Assembly (NCBI GenBank): GCA_903837135.1
Contig: CAILTK010000106.1
Span: 55,222 to 119,221, forward strand
DNA length: 64,000 bases
Direction of reading: 5' to 3'
Source of the DNA: an uncultured Caulobacterales bacterium
Lineage (GTDB): Bacteria > Pseudomonadota > Alphaproteobacteria > Caulobacterales > Caulobacteraceae
Part shown: in pieces, positions 53,657 through 62,879 of the stretch
How positions within the stretch are numbered: the first letter of the stretch is position 1
Layout of the letters: each line of letters starts with the position of its first letter
Position numbers and translations under genes: made by a program
The notes under the pieces: generated by a model
The model's database searches: none
Told to the model about the DNA's origin: nothing
The model's input: the letters and a program-made list of their open reading frames with translations, nothing else

Positions 53657-54217
53657 ATGATCGAGGGTGCGGTGCTGCAGCGGTTTCGCGGAGTGATCTA
53701 TGTCGCGGTCTTCGCCGGCCTGACTCTGGCGGCGATGGCGCTGCTGGTCGTGCCGGCGGTCGATACCGGTTTCACCCAGCCGTTCACGCATGCCCTGGTG
53801 GTCATCTGCGCCGGCGTGATGAATCTGTTCGGCGCGGGAGTCGTCGCCAACGGCGTGGTCCTCTCCTTCGCGCGAGGCTCGGGCGCGGTGCTGGTGTCCA
53901 GCGGATGCAACGCGGTCGAAGTGTGCATCCTGTTCGCCGCCGCCGTAGCGCCATTTCCGGCGCCGGTGGCGGCGCGGGCGGCGGGGGTGTTGGTCGGCGT
54001 CGCGGCGATCCAGGGGCTGAACCTGCTCCGGATCATCAGCCTCTTGCTGCTCTCCCGGTTCGCCCAGGGCGCCTTCGACTTCTTCCACCTGTTCGTGTGG
54101 GACGCCTTCATCATGCTGGACGGGATCGTCCTGTTCCTCGCCTGGAACCGCTGGCAGTCCCGGCGCTGGCCGCAGCCGTCTCTACGGCCGGCCGCAGAGA
54201 CCGGAACGCAGACATGA
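53657..54217 (+). CDS. xrtH: Exosortase H (XrtH)
   Basis: 186 residues, about five TM helices. The three active-site elements of exosortases are visible: Cys in SSGCNAVEVCILF, Arg in GLNLLRIISL and His in FDFFHLFVWDAF. The size and the companion gene match exosortase H, which is thought to process proteins with an IPTLxxWG-type C-terminal signal. No such target is seen in the window. Start ATG 53657; GTG 53651 is also possible. Confidence 0.85.
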   Translation: MIEGAVLQRFRGVIYVAVFAGLTLAAMALLVVPAVDTGFTQPFTHALVVICAGVMNLFGAGVVANGVVLSFARGSGAVLVSSGCNAVEVCILFAAAVAPFPAPVAARAAGVLVGVAAIQGLNLLRIISLLLLSRFAQGAFDFFHLFVWDAFIMLDGIVLFLAWNRWQSRRWPQPSLRPAAETGTQT

Positions 54218-54894
54218 GGCCATTCGCCGTCCTCGCCACACCACGCGGCCGGTTTGGCTTGACCGCGGCCGCCGCGCTCGCTCCGTTGCTCGTCCTGTGG
54301 TGGCTGGGCTCCGGACCGGTGATCGACATCCTCCGGCCCGGAACGGACTGGCTCGCCGGCCAGCTCAACCTGGCCCAGGCGGTCGTCAGCCTGCCGACGC
54401 ACGACTGGCGGGTGGATACGGGGCTCGAGCGCGCCTCGGGGACGGAGATCGGCGGTGTGTCGCTGATCCTGAATGCCGACATCCTGCGCCGCCTGCTGCT
54501 TGGCTTCCCGCTGTTCCTGGCCCTGGTCGCCGCGCCGCCGCGCGTCGGGCCGATCCGAACCGCCGCGATCGGTTGCGCCGTGCTCGTCGTGCTGTTCTGG
54601 CTCTCCGCCTGCAGCGTGATCTTCAACGACGTGGCGGTGATCCTCAATCACCGATCGTCGCTCGTCACGGACAATGTTCCCCCGCCGTCCTTCACCGTCA
54701 CCCGGCCTGCGCTGAGCGGGACGGCGTTCTTCCTGTCCGGCCTCGGGATGTATCTGGCCCTGCAGGTTCTGCCCCTCGCGGCGCCGATCGGGCTTTGGGC
54801 AGGGCTGAATCCGGTCGGCCTGAAGACGCTGTTGCTCCAACCGGACGGGCCGGCTCCTTCCGAGGACGGCGAAGCGCCCGTCCGGGGCGATTGA
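54214..54894 (+). CDS. Exosortase H-associated membrane protein
   Basis: 226 residues, coupled to xrtH by an ATGA overlap. A TM helix at 15-34 (LTAAAALAPLLVLWWLG), a periplasmic segment (40-90), then further TM helices near 95-150 and 170-200. A partner of this kind is known next to exosortase H genes. Its role in sorting is not established. Confidence 0.75.
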   Translation: MRPFAVLATPRGRFGLTAAAALAPLLVLWWLGSGPVIDILRPGTDWLAGQLNLAQAVVSLPTHDWRVDTGLERASGTEIGGVSLILNADILRRLLLGFPLFLALVAAPPRVGPIRTAAIGCAVLVVLFWLSACSVIFNDVAVILNHRSSLVTDNVPPPSFTVTRPALSGTAFFLSGLGMYLALQVLPLAAPIGLWAGLNPVGLKTLLLQPDGPAPSEDGEAPVRGD

Positions 54895-55002
54895 CCGCAC
54901 AGGGATTGGACCGCGGCCATCATGGGCGGCCCTCGTGCGCCCTAGGTCTTTGTTTTGAAGCACGTTTGATCCGAACGACGGTCCCCCTTTCCGGAACCTG
55001 CC

Positions 55003-57669
55003 CTAGACGCCCCAGCGCCGGATGAACCACGTCTTCACCAGGTGCGTGAGGACGGCGTAGCTCAGGAGAAACCCCGCCACAATGGGCCAGTAGAGGGCCG
55101 GCAGGGGCTGGAATCCCAGGGGGCCGGCCAGGGGGCTGAACGGCAGGGCGATGCCGATCGCGCAGATGATCAGCGTCGTGGCGACCAGGGGCGCGCTGGC
55201 CCGGCTCTGGATGAACGGAACCTTGGCGGTGCGGATGATGTGGATGATCAGGGTTTGAGTCAGCAGCGACTCCACGAACCAGCCCGTCTGGAACAGGGCC
55301 GGATTTTTCCAGGCGTGGAACACATAGAGCATCGTGAAATAGGTCGCGTAATCGAAGATCGAGCTGATCGGCCCGATGAACAGCATGAACCGGGTGATGT
55401 TGCCGATCTCCCACTTGCGCGGTTTGGCCAGGTACTCGGCATCGACGTTGTCGGTGGGAATAGTCGTTTGGGAGAAGTCGTAAAGCAGGTTGTTGGTCAG
55501 GACCTGCAGCGGAGCCATGGGCAGGAAGGGCAGCATGATGGAGGCGCCCAGGACGCTGAACATGTTTCCAAAGTTCGAGCTCGCCCCCATCTTGATGTAC
55601 TTGGTGATGTTGCCGAACACCCGCCGGCCCTCGAGCACGCCCTCTTGCAGCACGGCAAGACTCTTTTCCAACAGGATGATGTCGGCGGACTCCTTGGCGA
55701 TGTCCACGGCGGTGTCGACAGACACGCCGACGTCGGCGGCCTTCAGGGCCGGGCCGTCGTTGATCCCGTCGCCCAGGAAGCCCACGACGTGGCCCTTGCT
55801 CTGCAGCGCGGCGATCACACGGGCCTTCTGCCCCGGCGACACCTTGGCGAAGACCTCGGCTTCCTCCGCGGCTGCGCCGAGTTCGTCCTCGCTCATGGCG
55901 TCGATCTCATGGCCGAGGACCAGGCGCGTGATCGTCAGGCCGACGTCATGGCAGATCTTCCCGGTGACCAGATCGTTGTCGCCGGTCAGGATCTTCACGG
56001 CCACGCCTGACGCCTGAAGATCTTTGATCGCGGCGGCGGCGGTCTCCTTGGGCGGATCGAGGAAGGCCACGAAACCCAGCAGCGTCAGGTCGGATTCATC
56101 CCCCACACCGTAGCTGGGCCTGACGCCATCGAGGGTCTTGCACGCCACGGCGACCACGCGGAAGCCGTCGCGGTTGAGCCGCTGGGTCACCTTCTGGATC
56201 CTGGGCAGGTGGCTCGGGTCCAGGGCGTCGATCTGGTCGCCCAGTTGGTAGCGGCTGCAGGCCGCGAACACTTCCTCCACCGCGCCCTTGCAGATCAGCA
56301 GCGGATCGGTATTCGGCGCCTGGACCACGACCGACAGCCTGCGGCGGATGAAATCGAACGGGATCTCGTCGAGCTTCACATAGGCGCCGGCCGGCAGGGC
56401 ATGACCTTCGTTCTCCACATGTTGCAGCACGGCCTGGTCCAACAGGTTGCGAAGGCCGCTTTGGAAGTGGCTGTTGAGGTAGGCGTAGGTGAGGACGCGA
56501 TCGTCCTCGTCTCCCTCGACGTTCACGTGCAGCTTCATGATCACCCGGTCCTGGGTCAGGGTGCCGGTCTTGTCGGTGCACAGCACGTCCATGGCGCCGA
56601 AGTTTTGAATCGCGTTCAGCCGCTTCACGATCACCCGCCGTTTCGACATGGCGATGGCCCCGCGCGCGAGGTTCACGGTCACGATCATCGGCAGCATCTC
56701 GGGGGTGAGGCCCACGGCGACGGCTACGGTGAAAAACAAGGCCTCGAGCCAGTTGTGCTTGGTGAACCCGTTGATGAGGAACACGGTCGGCGTCATCACC
56801 AGGATGAAGCGAACCATCAGCCAGACGAAACGGTTGATCCCCTTGTCGAAGCTGGTGACCACGTCCGCTGCGATGATCTTCTCGGCGATCTGGCCGAAAA
56901 AGGTGGATCGCCCGGTCTGGACGATGAGCCCGGTGGCGTAGCCGCTCGTGACGCTCGAGCCCATGAAGCACAGGTTGGGCAGGGCGAAAGGGTCGCGGTC
57001 GGTCGTTCGCACCGCATCGGCGGTCTTCTCCGCCGGCATGGATTCGCCGGTCAGCGTCGATTGATTGACGTAGAGATCCTTGGCGCTGAGCAAGCGCAGG
57101 TCCGCCGGGATCAGGTCGCCGGCCGACAAGCGCACCACGTCGCCCGGTACGAGCTCGTCGAGCGGCGCCTCGATGAATCCCTCCGAATCGGCCTGCGGCG
57201 CCCCGGGTCGGCGCACCGAGGCGCGGACCATGACCATATTGGCGAGCTTGGCCGCCGCCTGGCTTGAGCGGTGCTCCTGGACGAACCCCAGGCCGACGCT
57301 CAGCACAACCATGACGGCGATGACCAGGGCGGAGCGGACATCCGACAAGACCCAGGACAGGGCGGCGAGCACGAGCAGCAGAACGTTCAGCGGGTTCCTG
57401 AGCCGGCCCCACAGCTCCAGCAGGATCGGCGCCTGGCGCTCGCGACTGACCCGGTTGGGTCCATAGACCTTCAGCCGGGCGACGGCCTCTTCAGGGGGCA
57501 GGCCCTCAGCGGTGGCGTGAAGGCGGCCAAGCGCGTCCTTGGCGTCCCCGACGGCCAACGCAATCAGGTCGCCAGTGGCCGGCGCCGGCGGCGGTCTTCT
57601 GGTCCCACCCCGTGTAGGGGCCTCCCGCCCTGAACTGAGGTCCAGGAGCTTCGGCGAACGGTTGGTCAT
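55003..57669 (-). CDS. mgtA: Mg2+-translocating P-type ATPase (MgtA/MgtB)
   Basis: 888 residues from ATG 57669. P-type ATPase motifs: phosphorylation site DKTGTLTQD, TGES in the actuator (LTGESMPAEK), KGAVEEVF in the nucleotide domain and GDGINDGPALKAADVGVSVD in the hinge. FMGSSVTSGYATGLI and IPTDNVDAEYLAKPRKW are typical of the MgtA/B group. It imports Mg2+ across the inner membrane. No mgtC is adjacent. Confidence 0.95.
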   Translation of the reverse strand: MTNRSPKLLDLSSGREAPTRGGTRRPPPAPATGDLIALAVGDAKDALGRLHATAEGLPPEEAVARLKVYGPNRVSRERQAPILLELWGRLRNPLNVLLLVLAALSWVLSDVRSALVIAVMVVLSVGLGFVQEHRSSQAAAKLANMVMVRASVRRPGAPQADSEGFIEAPLDELVPGDVVRLSAGDLIPADLRLLSAKDLYVNQSTLTGESMPAEKTADAVRTTDRDPFALPNLCFMGSSVTSGYATGLIVQTGRSTFFGQIAEKIIAADVVTSFDKGINRFVWLMVRFILVMTPTVFLINGFTKHNWLEALFFTVAVAVGLTPEMLPMIVTVNLARGAIAMSKRRVIVKRLNAIQNFGAMDVLCTDKTGTLTQDRVIMKLHVNVEGDEDDRVLTYAYLNSHFQSGLRNLLDQAVLQHVENEGHALPAGAYVKLDEIPFDFIRRRLSVVVQAPNTDPLLICKGAVEEVFAACSRYQLGDQIDALDPSHLPRIQKVTQRLNRDGFRVVAVACKTLDGVRPSYGVGDESDLTLLGFVAFLDPPKETAAAAIKDLQASGVAVKILTGDNDLVTGKICHDVGLTITRLVLGHEIDAMSEDELGAAAEEAEVFAKVSPGQKARVIAALQSKGHVVGFLGDGINDGPALKAADVGVSVDTAVDIAKESADIILLEKSLAVLQEGVLEGRRVFGNITKYIKMGASSNFGNMFSVLGASIMLPFLPMAPLQVLTNNLLYDFSQTTIPTDNVDAEYLAKPRKWEIGNITRFMLFIGPISSIFDYATYFTMLYVFHAWKNPALFQTGWFVESLLTQTLIIHIIRTAKVPFIQSRASAPLVATTLIICAIGIALPFSPLAGPLGFQPLPALYWPIVAGFLLSYAVLTHLVKTWFIRRWGV

Positions 57670-58035
57670 GCGGGCTCTCTGCAAGTTTGCGAACCGAAGC
57701 CGCTTTGACGGCGGAGCGCCTTAGGATGGATCAAATTCATCGGGTGTCCTGGACCGGCCCCGGGTCGGTCCCACGAGGAGGCCGCGTCGAGGCCGAACTG
57801 GCGTCGATGGCCTCGTTGCGCGCCCATCTGGAAACCCTGTGCGGCGGCTCGGCGCAACGGCCACGGTCGCACCAGGGAAAGCGCGCCCCTGTGACTATTG
57901 GGGAGCGTTTGGCCGGGTTCCGCTCCGGGTCCCTTCTGACGGTCGAAGTCGCCGTATGGGAACGAGCGGAGAGCGACCGGGCGAATGCTCCGCGGGCTCA
58001 TCGTCGTCCATGCCAAGGCGTTCGCCGTGGAGGGT
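57670..58035. other. Leader/intergenic region between mgtA and tRNA-Leu
   Basis: 366 bases. mgtA genes often have a Mg2+-sensing leader, but I can identify no known riboswitch here. A plus-strand frame from ATG 57726 has fair codon bias at first but runs through the tRNA, so it is not a normal gene; a decayed coding fragment is possible. Confidence 0.35.
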
Positions 58036-58120
58036 TGGTGCGGGCGGTCGGGGTCGAACCGACACTCCTTTCGGAACCGGATTTTGAGTCCGGCGCGTCT
58101 ACCAGTTTCACCACGCCCGC
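58036..58120 (-). tRNA. tRNA-Leu (anticodon CAA)
   Basis: Read on the minus strand: acceptor GCGGGCG pairs with CGCCCGC, then A and an encoded CCA. Anticodon stem-loop GCCGGA-CTCAAAA-TCCGG gives CAA, reading UUG. A long variable arm (class II, as for Leu) and a T-arm with GGTTCGACC are present. Length 85 with CCA. Confidence 0.97.
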
Positions 58121-58398
58121 ATTGATTTCATTCGTCTAATCGGCGTCAGAGACCGCGTCTACACAGCCTTTGCATCGAAAGCCCGATCGCATGGCGGCGG
58201 CATTGATTTGATTGAGGAACTTTTCTGGGCGGGCGCGGAAAAAGTCAGGTTCTGAGCTGCCGTGTCCGCCTTTTCGCCATGGGGGCGCGCGGAGTGGGGC
58301 GCGCGCGCGACCGTGTGGCGGGCGGCCCCTGGGCCGCCCTCGCCCTTGCGCCGCCGCGACAAAGGTCTAGACCCGCCCGCCTGAGGCGAGGGGCGGAC

Positions 58399-59634
58399 GT
58401 GGCCGGGCAGGCGATCGACAGCAACGGCGGAGCGTCCGGGCCAGGCCTGTCCAAGGCGGTCAAGGCGCCGCTCGGCTTCATCCTGATGCTCGGCGCCCTG
58501 ACCGGCGTCGGGCCGATGTCAATCGACATGTATCTGCCGGCCCTGCCGGCCATCGGGCGCGAGTTGCACGCCGGCGCCGCCAGCGTGCAGCAGACCGTGG
58601 CGGCCTTCTTCATCGGCATCGCCGTCGGCCAGCTGGTGTATGGGACCCTGTCGGACCGGTTCGGCCGGCGCGGGCCCCTGCTGTTCGGCATGGCGGTGTA
58701 TTTTCTCGCGTCGGTCGGCTGCGCCCTGTCGCACTCGATCGGCATGCTGATCGGCTTTCGGGTGCTGCAGGCGCTCGGCGGCTGCGCCGGCATGGTGATC
58801 CCGCGCGCGGTGGTGCGCGACCGGTTCGAGCATCACGAGGTGATGCACGTGCTCTCCATGCTGATGCTGGTGATGGGGCTGGCGCCGATCCTGGCGCCCT
58901 TGATCGGCGGCTTCGTGCTGCAGACCCTGGGCTGGCGGGCGATCTTCTGGATCCAGGTCGGCTTCGCCGCCATCGTCGGGACGGCGGTCCTGCTCACCCT
59001 GCCGGAGAGCCGCTCGGAGGCGACGGCGGCGCAGGCGCGGGGCGAGCATCCGGTACAGAGCTATCTCGGCCTGCTCGGGCGGTCGCGGCTGATGGGCTAT
59101 GTGCTGACCGGAGCCTTCTCGGGCTCGGCCCTGTTCGTCTACGTGGCGACCTCGCCCGACGTGGTGATCGGCCACTTCCACGTGCGGCCGGAGAACTTCG
59201 GCTGGGTGTTCGGGGTCAACGCCTTCGGCTTCATCGGCTGCAGCCAGGTGAATGCGCGGCTGGCGCGGCGCTACCGTTCGGACGTGATTCTGAAGTGGGC
59301 CAACCTCGGCGCCTTCGCCGGCGCCCTCGTCCTCCTGCTCGACGCCCTGACCGGCTTCGGCGGCCTCGCCGGCTTCATCGCGCCGATGTTCGTGGTGATG
59401 GCCTCGCTGGGATTCACCCAGCCGAGCGCGACCGCCGGCGCCCTCGGCGAGGATCCGACCCGGGCCGGCGCCACTTCGGCCCTCCTGGGCGCCACCGGTT
59501 TCGCCGGCGGCGCGCTGGCGGCGGCCCTGGCCGGCTTCGGCCGCGACGGCACCGCCCGGCCGATGGCCCTGGTGCTTACCGTGTCGCTGACCCTGGCGGT
59601 GGGGTGCCTGCGGACCCTGGTCAAGCCGAAGTAA
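58399..59634 (+). CDS. Bcr/CflA family MFS drug exporter
   Basis: 411 residues from GTG 58399, which has GAGGGG upstream; the longer ORF start is Arg-rich and unlikely. Twelve TM helices. The early SIDMYLPALPAIGREL and the loop LSDRFGRRGPLL are the signatures of this family, as is RVLQALGGCAGMVIPRAVVRD. It is a proton-driven exporter of drugs or metabolites. Convergent with fliP; a hairpin lies between. Confidence 0.95.
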   Translation: MAGQAIDSNGGASGPGLSKAVKAPLGFILMLGALTGVGPMSIDMYLPALPAIGRELHAGAASVQQTVAAFFIGIAVGQLVYGTLSDRFGRRGPLLFGMAVYFLASVGCALSHSIGMLIGFRVLQALGGCAGMVIPRAVVRDRFEHHEVMHVLSMLMLVMGLAPILAPLIGGFVLQTLGWRAIFWIQVGFAAIVGTAVLLTLPESRSEATAAQARGEHPVQSYLGLLGRSRLMGYVLTGAFSGSALFVYVATSPDVVIGHFHVRPENFGWVFGVNAFGFIGCSQVNARLARRYRSDVILKWANLGAFAGALVLLLDALTGFGGLAGFIAPMFVVMASLGFTQPSATAGALGEDPTRAGATSALLGATGFAGGALAAALAGFGRDGTARPMALVLTVSLTLAVGCLRTLVKPK

Positions 59635-59649
59635 TCATCCCTCGCCCCT

Positions 59650-59672
59650 CCTTCTCCTGCGAGGGGAGAAGG
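59650..59672. terminator. Hairpin between convergent MFS and fliP genes
   Basis: CCTTCTCC and its exact complement with a 7-base loop, 15 bases after the MFS stop and 5 bases before the fliP end. It lacks a T-run but is placed to end both transcripts. Confidence 0.6.
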
Positions 59673-59677
59673 TCTAG

Positions 59678-60505
59678 CTACAGCACCCCGCCGCCGTGCT
59701 GGAAGCTGGTGATCAGGCTGCCGGCGACCAGCTGCCAGCCGTTCACCAGGACGAAGAAGATCAGCTTGAACGGCAGGCTGATCACCACCGGCGGCAGCAT
59801 CATCATCCCCATGCTCATCAGCACGCTGGCGACCACGAGGTCGATGACCAGAAAGGGGATGAACAGCAGAAAGCCGATCTCGAACCCACGTTTGAGCTCT
59901 GAGATCATGAAGGCCGGCGTCACCACCTGCAGCGGGGTGTCGAGGGCGGTCTTGGGCCGGGGAATCTTCGACAGCCGGATGAACAGGCCGAGGTCGTCGC
60001 GGTCGACCTGACTCAGCATGAACTTCTTCACCGGCTGGGTGGCCGCGCCGAAGGCGGCAGGCAGCTCCATCTTGTGCGCCAGAAGGGGCTTGATGCCGGC
60101 GTCGTAGGCCTGGGTATAGGTCGGCCCCATGATGATGGCGGTCAGGAACAGGGCCAGCGACACCATCACAGAGTTGGGCGGGCTCTGGCTCAGGCCAAGG
60201 GCTTGACGCAACAGCGAGAGCACCACGGTGATCCGCACGAAGCTCGTGGTCATCATCACGATCGACGGCGCCAGCGACAGGACGGTCAGAAGCCCGACCA
60301 GCTGCACCACCCGGTCGGTCAGGCCGCCGCCGTTGCCGAGGTCGAGGTTGATCGCCTGCGCGGCGGCCAGGGTCGGGAAGACCAGGCAGGCGGCGGTGGC
60401 CAGCACCGACACCAGCGCGGCGCGGCGCACGTCGCCGGGCTTGTGGCCGGCCGTCCACCCGGCCGAGAGCCGGGCGAGGGCGGAACGCGCGGAGGGCCTA
60501 GCCAC
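59678..60505 (-). CDS. fliP: Flagellar export protein FliP
   Basis: 275 residues with a cleavable signal (cut near AAAQA, residue about 50). Family signatures: TTSFVRITVVLSLLRQALG, PPNSVMVSLALFLT and LKRGFEIGFLLFIPFLVIDLVVAS with MGMMMLPPVVISLPFK. FliP is the main pore subunit of the export gate. It overlaps fliO by 8 bases. Confidence 0.97.
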   Translation of the reverse strand: MARPSARSALARLSAGWTAGHKPGDVRRAALVSVLATAACLVFPTLAAAQAINLDLGNGGGLTDRVVQLVGLLTVLSLAPSIVMMTTSFVRITVVLSLLRQALGLSQSPPNSVMVSLALFLTAIIMGPTYTQAYDAGIKPLLAHKMELPAAFGAATQPVKKFMLSQVDRDDLGLFIRLSKIPRPKTALDTPLQVVTPAFMISELKRGFEIGFLLFIPFLVIDLVVASVLMSMGMMMLPPVVISLPFKLIFFVLVNGWQLVAGSLITSFQHGGGVL

Positions 60506-60767
60506 GGGACATCTCCTCGGAGGGGCTGACCACCCGGCCTTCGCCGAGCAGGATCAGGTGCTCGCGGCTGTCGAGCCGCACCAGCACCAGCCGCCGCTGG
60601 GCGTCGAGCGTGAGACTTTCCAAGATCTGCATCCGCTTATCGGTACGCGCCGTCAGCTTGAGAAGGCCGAGCGGCCCCCAGCGGCGGAAGGCGTAGACGC
60701 CGACGCCGAACAGCCCGAGCGACACCGCCAGGGCGAAGAGGGCCTGAAGGACCGTCAGGAACCACAT
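60498..60767 (-). CDS. fliO: Flagellar biosynthesis protein FliO
   Basis: 89 residues. One TM helix (about 5-27) then a short cytoplasmic domain with RMQILESLTLDAQRRLVLVR and LILLGEGRVVS, as in FliO/FliZ. FliO helps assemble FliP rings. The gene leads the minus-strand half of a divergent pair with flgB. Confidence 0.9.
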   Translation of the reverse strand: MWFLTVLQALFALAVSLGLFGVGVYAFRRWGPLGLLKLTARTDKRMQILESLTLDAQRRLVLVRLDSREHLILLGEGRVVSPSEEMSRG

Positions 60768-60830
60768 CGCGCACCCATGAGCCCCGCGGGGCCGATCCGC
60801 GCGAGTCCGCTCTTCAGTGCAGCGAACCGC

Positions 60831-60880
60831 TTAACGTCCGATTAACCATAGCCAAGCCGGGCTCAACCTCCTGTTAACCA
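60831..60880. promoter_or_regulatory. CtrA box pair between fliO and flgB
   Basis: TTAA-N7-TTAACC at 60831-60847 is the full CtrA consensus. A second TTAACCA lies at 60874-60880, 21 bases before the flgB start. The pair lies between divergent flagellar operons and could control both. CtrA regulates early flagellar genes in Caulobacter, and cckA, the top of that pathway, is in this window. Confidence 0.75.
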
Positions 60881-60901
60881 CGATGGCCGCACCCTCGGGT
60901 C

Positions 60902-61315
60902 ATGGACCTAAACGCCATACCGTTGTTCGCCATGCTCAAGGGCAAGATGAGCCACACGGCCGAGCGCCAGCGTGTTCTCTCGCTGAACGTGGCCAACGCC
61001 GACGTGCCGAACTATGCGCCGCGCGACCTGAAACCCTTTACCTTCGAACAGCAGCTGCACGCCCAGCAATCCGTCTCGGCGGTCGCCGTGGCCAGGACCT
61101 CGATAGGGCATATGGAGATCGCCGACGCTCAATCCCCCGTCGGCGGCGACATGAAGTCTCCCGACAGCGAACTGCGGCTCGACGGCAACCATGTGGTGCT
61201 CGAAGAGCAGATGGTGAAGATGAACCAGGCCCAGGGCGACTACGCCGCGGCGGTCAGCTTCTACGAACAGTCGCTGAGCATGCTGAAGATGGCCGCCACC
61301 AAGCCCGGTGGATGA
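60902..61315 (+). CDS. flgB: Flagellar rod protein FlgB
   Basis: 137 residues, full length. LFAMLKGKMSHTAERQRVLSLNVANADVPNYAPRDL is covered by the rod-protein N-terminal pattern (Asn-rich NVANADVPNY). The end VSFYEQSLSMLKMA has the family's C-terminal helix. It forms the proximal rod with FlgC and FliE. Confidence 0.97.
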   Translation: MDLNAIPLFAMLKGKMSHTAERQRVLSLNVANADVPNYAPRDLKPFTFEQQLHAQQSVSAVAVARTSIGHMEIADAQSPVGGDMKSPDSELRLDGNHVVLEEQMVKMNQAQGDYAAAVSFYEQSLSMLKMAATKPGG

Positions 61316-61340
61316 GCGCTTTGATGAGACCTGACGTTCA

Positions 61341-61781
61341 ATGACCGATCCCGCCTCCGGCTCCCCAACCTCTTCCGGCTCAGCCGCCACCATGGCCATC
61401 GCCGCCTCGGCGCTGAAGGCGCAGCAGGCGCGCATGCGGGTGATCGCCGAGAACATCGCCAACGCCGACTCCATCGCCACCGTCGCCGGCGGCGACCCTT
61501 ATCGCCGTCAGTCGCCCGTGTTCGAACCGGCCAAGGTCGCTCCCGGGGTGACGGGCGTGGCCATGACCGGCGTCAAACCCGATCCCACGCCGTTCCGTTC
61601 GGAATACAATCCGGGAAGCCCGGCGGCCGACGCCAAGGGCTATGTGAAGATGCCCAACATCGACGCCCTGACCGAGGCGATGGACATGCGCGAGGCGTCT
61701 CGCGCCTACCAGGCCAACCTCAACGTGATCGAGAACCAGCGGAACATGGACAGCCGCACCCTCGACATCATCAAGAAGTAG
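61341..61781 (+). CDS. flgC: Flagellar rod protein FlgC
   Basis: 146 residues. AASALKAQQARMRVIAENIANADS, then GGDPYRRQSPVFE and the C-terminal MREASRAYQANLNVIENQRNM, all typical of FlgC. It starts 25 bases after flgB and is followed by fliE after 12 bases, the standard flgB-flgC-fliE order. Confidence 0.97.
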   Translation: MTDPASGSPTSSGSAATMAIAASALKAQQARMRVIAENIANADSIATVAGGDPYRRQSPVFEPAKVAPGVTGVAMTGVKPDPTPFRSEYNPGSPAADAKGYVKMPNIDALTEAMDMREASRAYQANLNVIENQRNMDSRTLDIIKK

Positions 61782-61793
61782 GGGCGCTAAGCC

Positions 61794-62105
61794 ATGATGA
61801 CCGCCCTGGCCGCCGCCAAAGCCTACGCCTCGGTGGCGTCTCAAGCTTCGGCCGTCGCGCCCAAGGCCGCCGTCGCCCACGCCGACGGGCCGGACTTCGG
61901 CCAGATGGTGACCAAGGCCGTGAACGAGGTGGTCTCCACCTCGAAGAACGCCGAGACCCAGATGATCTCCCAGGCCCAGGGCAAGGGCGATCTGATCGAC
62001 GTGGTCACCGCCATCTCGTCCGCCCAGGCCAGCCTGCAGACGGTGATGGCCGTCCGCGACCAGGTGATCTCCGCCTACAAGGAGATCATGGCCATGCCGA
62101 TCTGA
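61794..62105 (+). CDS. fliE: Flagellar hook-basal body protein FliE
   Basis: 103 residues. It has the compact helical form and the end ISSAQASLQTVMAVRDQVISAYKEIMAMPI, the FliE signature. It joins the rod to the MS ring and export gate. It is the last gene of the operon; a large inverted repeat follows. Confidence 0.97.
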   Translation: MMTALAAAKAYASVASQASAVAPKAAVAHADGPDFGQMVTKAVNEVVSTSKNAETQMISQAQGKGDLIDVVTAISSAQASLQTVMAVRDQVISAYKEIMAMPI

Positions 62106-62173
62106 GGGCGGCGGGCTTCGATTGCTCGTATCCGGGAAAATTCACCGCTGAGATCGCGGAGGAAGAGAAGAAA

Positions 62174-62242
62174 GCGCGGAGCGCGCAGAGACTGTCGCCC
62201 CCACCGTTTCAGACGTTTCTCTCTTCTCTGCGCGCGCCGCGC
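62174..62242. repeat. Imperfect 18-bp inverted repeat after fliE
   Basis: GCGCGGAGCGCGCAGAGA (62174-62191) and its complement with one mismatch (62225-62242), 33 bases apart, within purine/pyrimidine-rich flanks. It lies between the fliE stop and the convergent carbonic anhydrase gene. It may be a dispersed repeat or a transcript end. Confidence 0.55.
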
Positions 62243-62339
62243 CTTCTCTGCGGTCTCCGCGTCAGAATCGAGCAAACGAGCGTTCAGCCACGTCTCAGGA
62301 CGCGCACGACCGCGCTTGCCGGGGAAACAGGCTGTATCC

Positions 62340-62879
62340 CTATCTCGCCTTCAACTCCCGTGCGTACCGCTTCCAGTTGTCCACATAGTGTGCGGCGGAC
62401 AGCCTGATCATCTGCACGGCGCTGTCGTCGAGCGTGCGCACCACCTTGCCGGGGGAGCCCATGACCATGGAGTTGTCGGGAATCTCCTTGCCCTCGGTGA
62501 TCAGGGTGTTGGCGCCGATCAGGCAGTTTTTCCCGATCCGCGCATGGTTGAGGATGATCGAGCCGATCCCGATCAGGCTGTTGTCGCCGATCGTGCAGCC
62601 GTGCAGCATCACCATGTGGCCGATCGTCACGTCACGGCCGATGGTTAACGGCGAGCCGAGATCGGTGTGAAGCACAGACCCGTCCTGAACGTTGGAATTC
62701 TCGCCCACGACAATAGGATCGTTGTCGCCCCTGAGCACGGCGTTGAACCAGACACTGGCGTTCTGCTTCAATATGACGTTTCCAAGAAGGGTTGCACTGG
62801 GCGCCGCCCAGTATTCCCCCTCTGCGGGCAGTTGTGGGCGGCTGTCGCCCAGATTATAGACGTTGGATCTGTCAATCAT
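62340..62879 (-). CDS. Gamma carbonic anhydrase family protein
   Basis: 179 residues from ATG 62879. Left-handed beta-helix hexapeptides ([52 protein letters not shown]). The three zinc His are in LHTD, IGHM and LHGC. Related to YrdA/PaaY-like proteins; hydratase or acyl-transfer-related activity is possible. Confidence 0.95.
   Translation of the reverse strand: MIDRSNVYNLGDSRPQLPAEGEYWAAPSATLLGNVILKQNASVWFNAVLRGDNDPIVVGENSNVQDGSVLHTDLGSPLTIGRDVTIGHMVMLHGCTIGDNSLIGIGSIILNHARIGKNCLIGANTLITEGKEIPDNSMVMGSPGKVVRTLDDSAVQMIRLSAAHYVDNWKRYARELKAR

Noticed and set aside
57726..58139. Plus-strand ORF with fair codon bias before tRNA-Leu
   Set aside because: Runs through the complete tRNA gene on the other strand, so it cannot be a normal gene as it stands; kept only as a possible decayed fragment.
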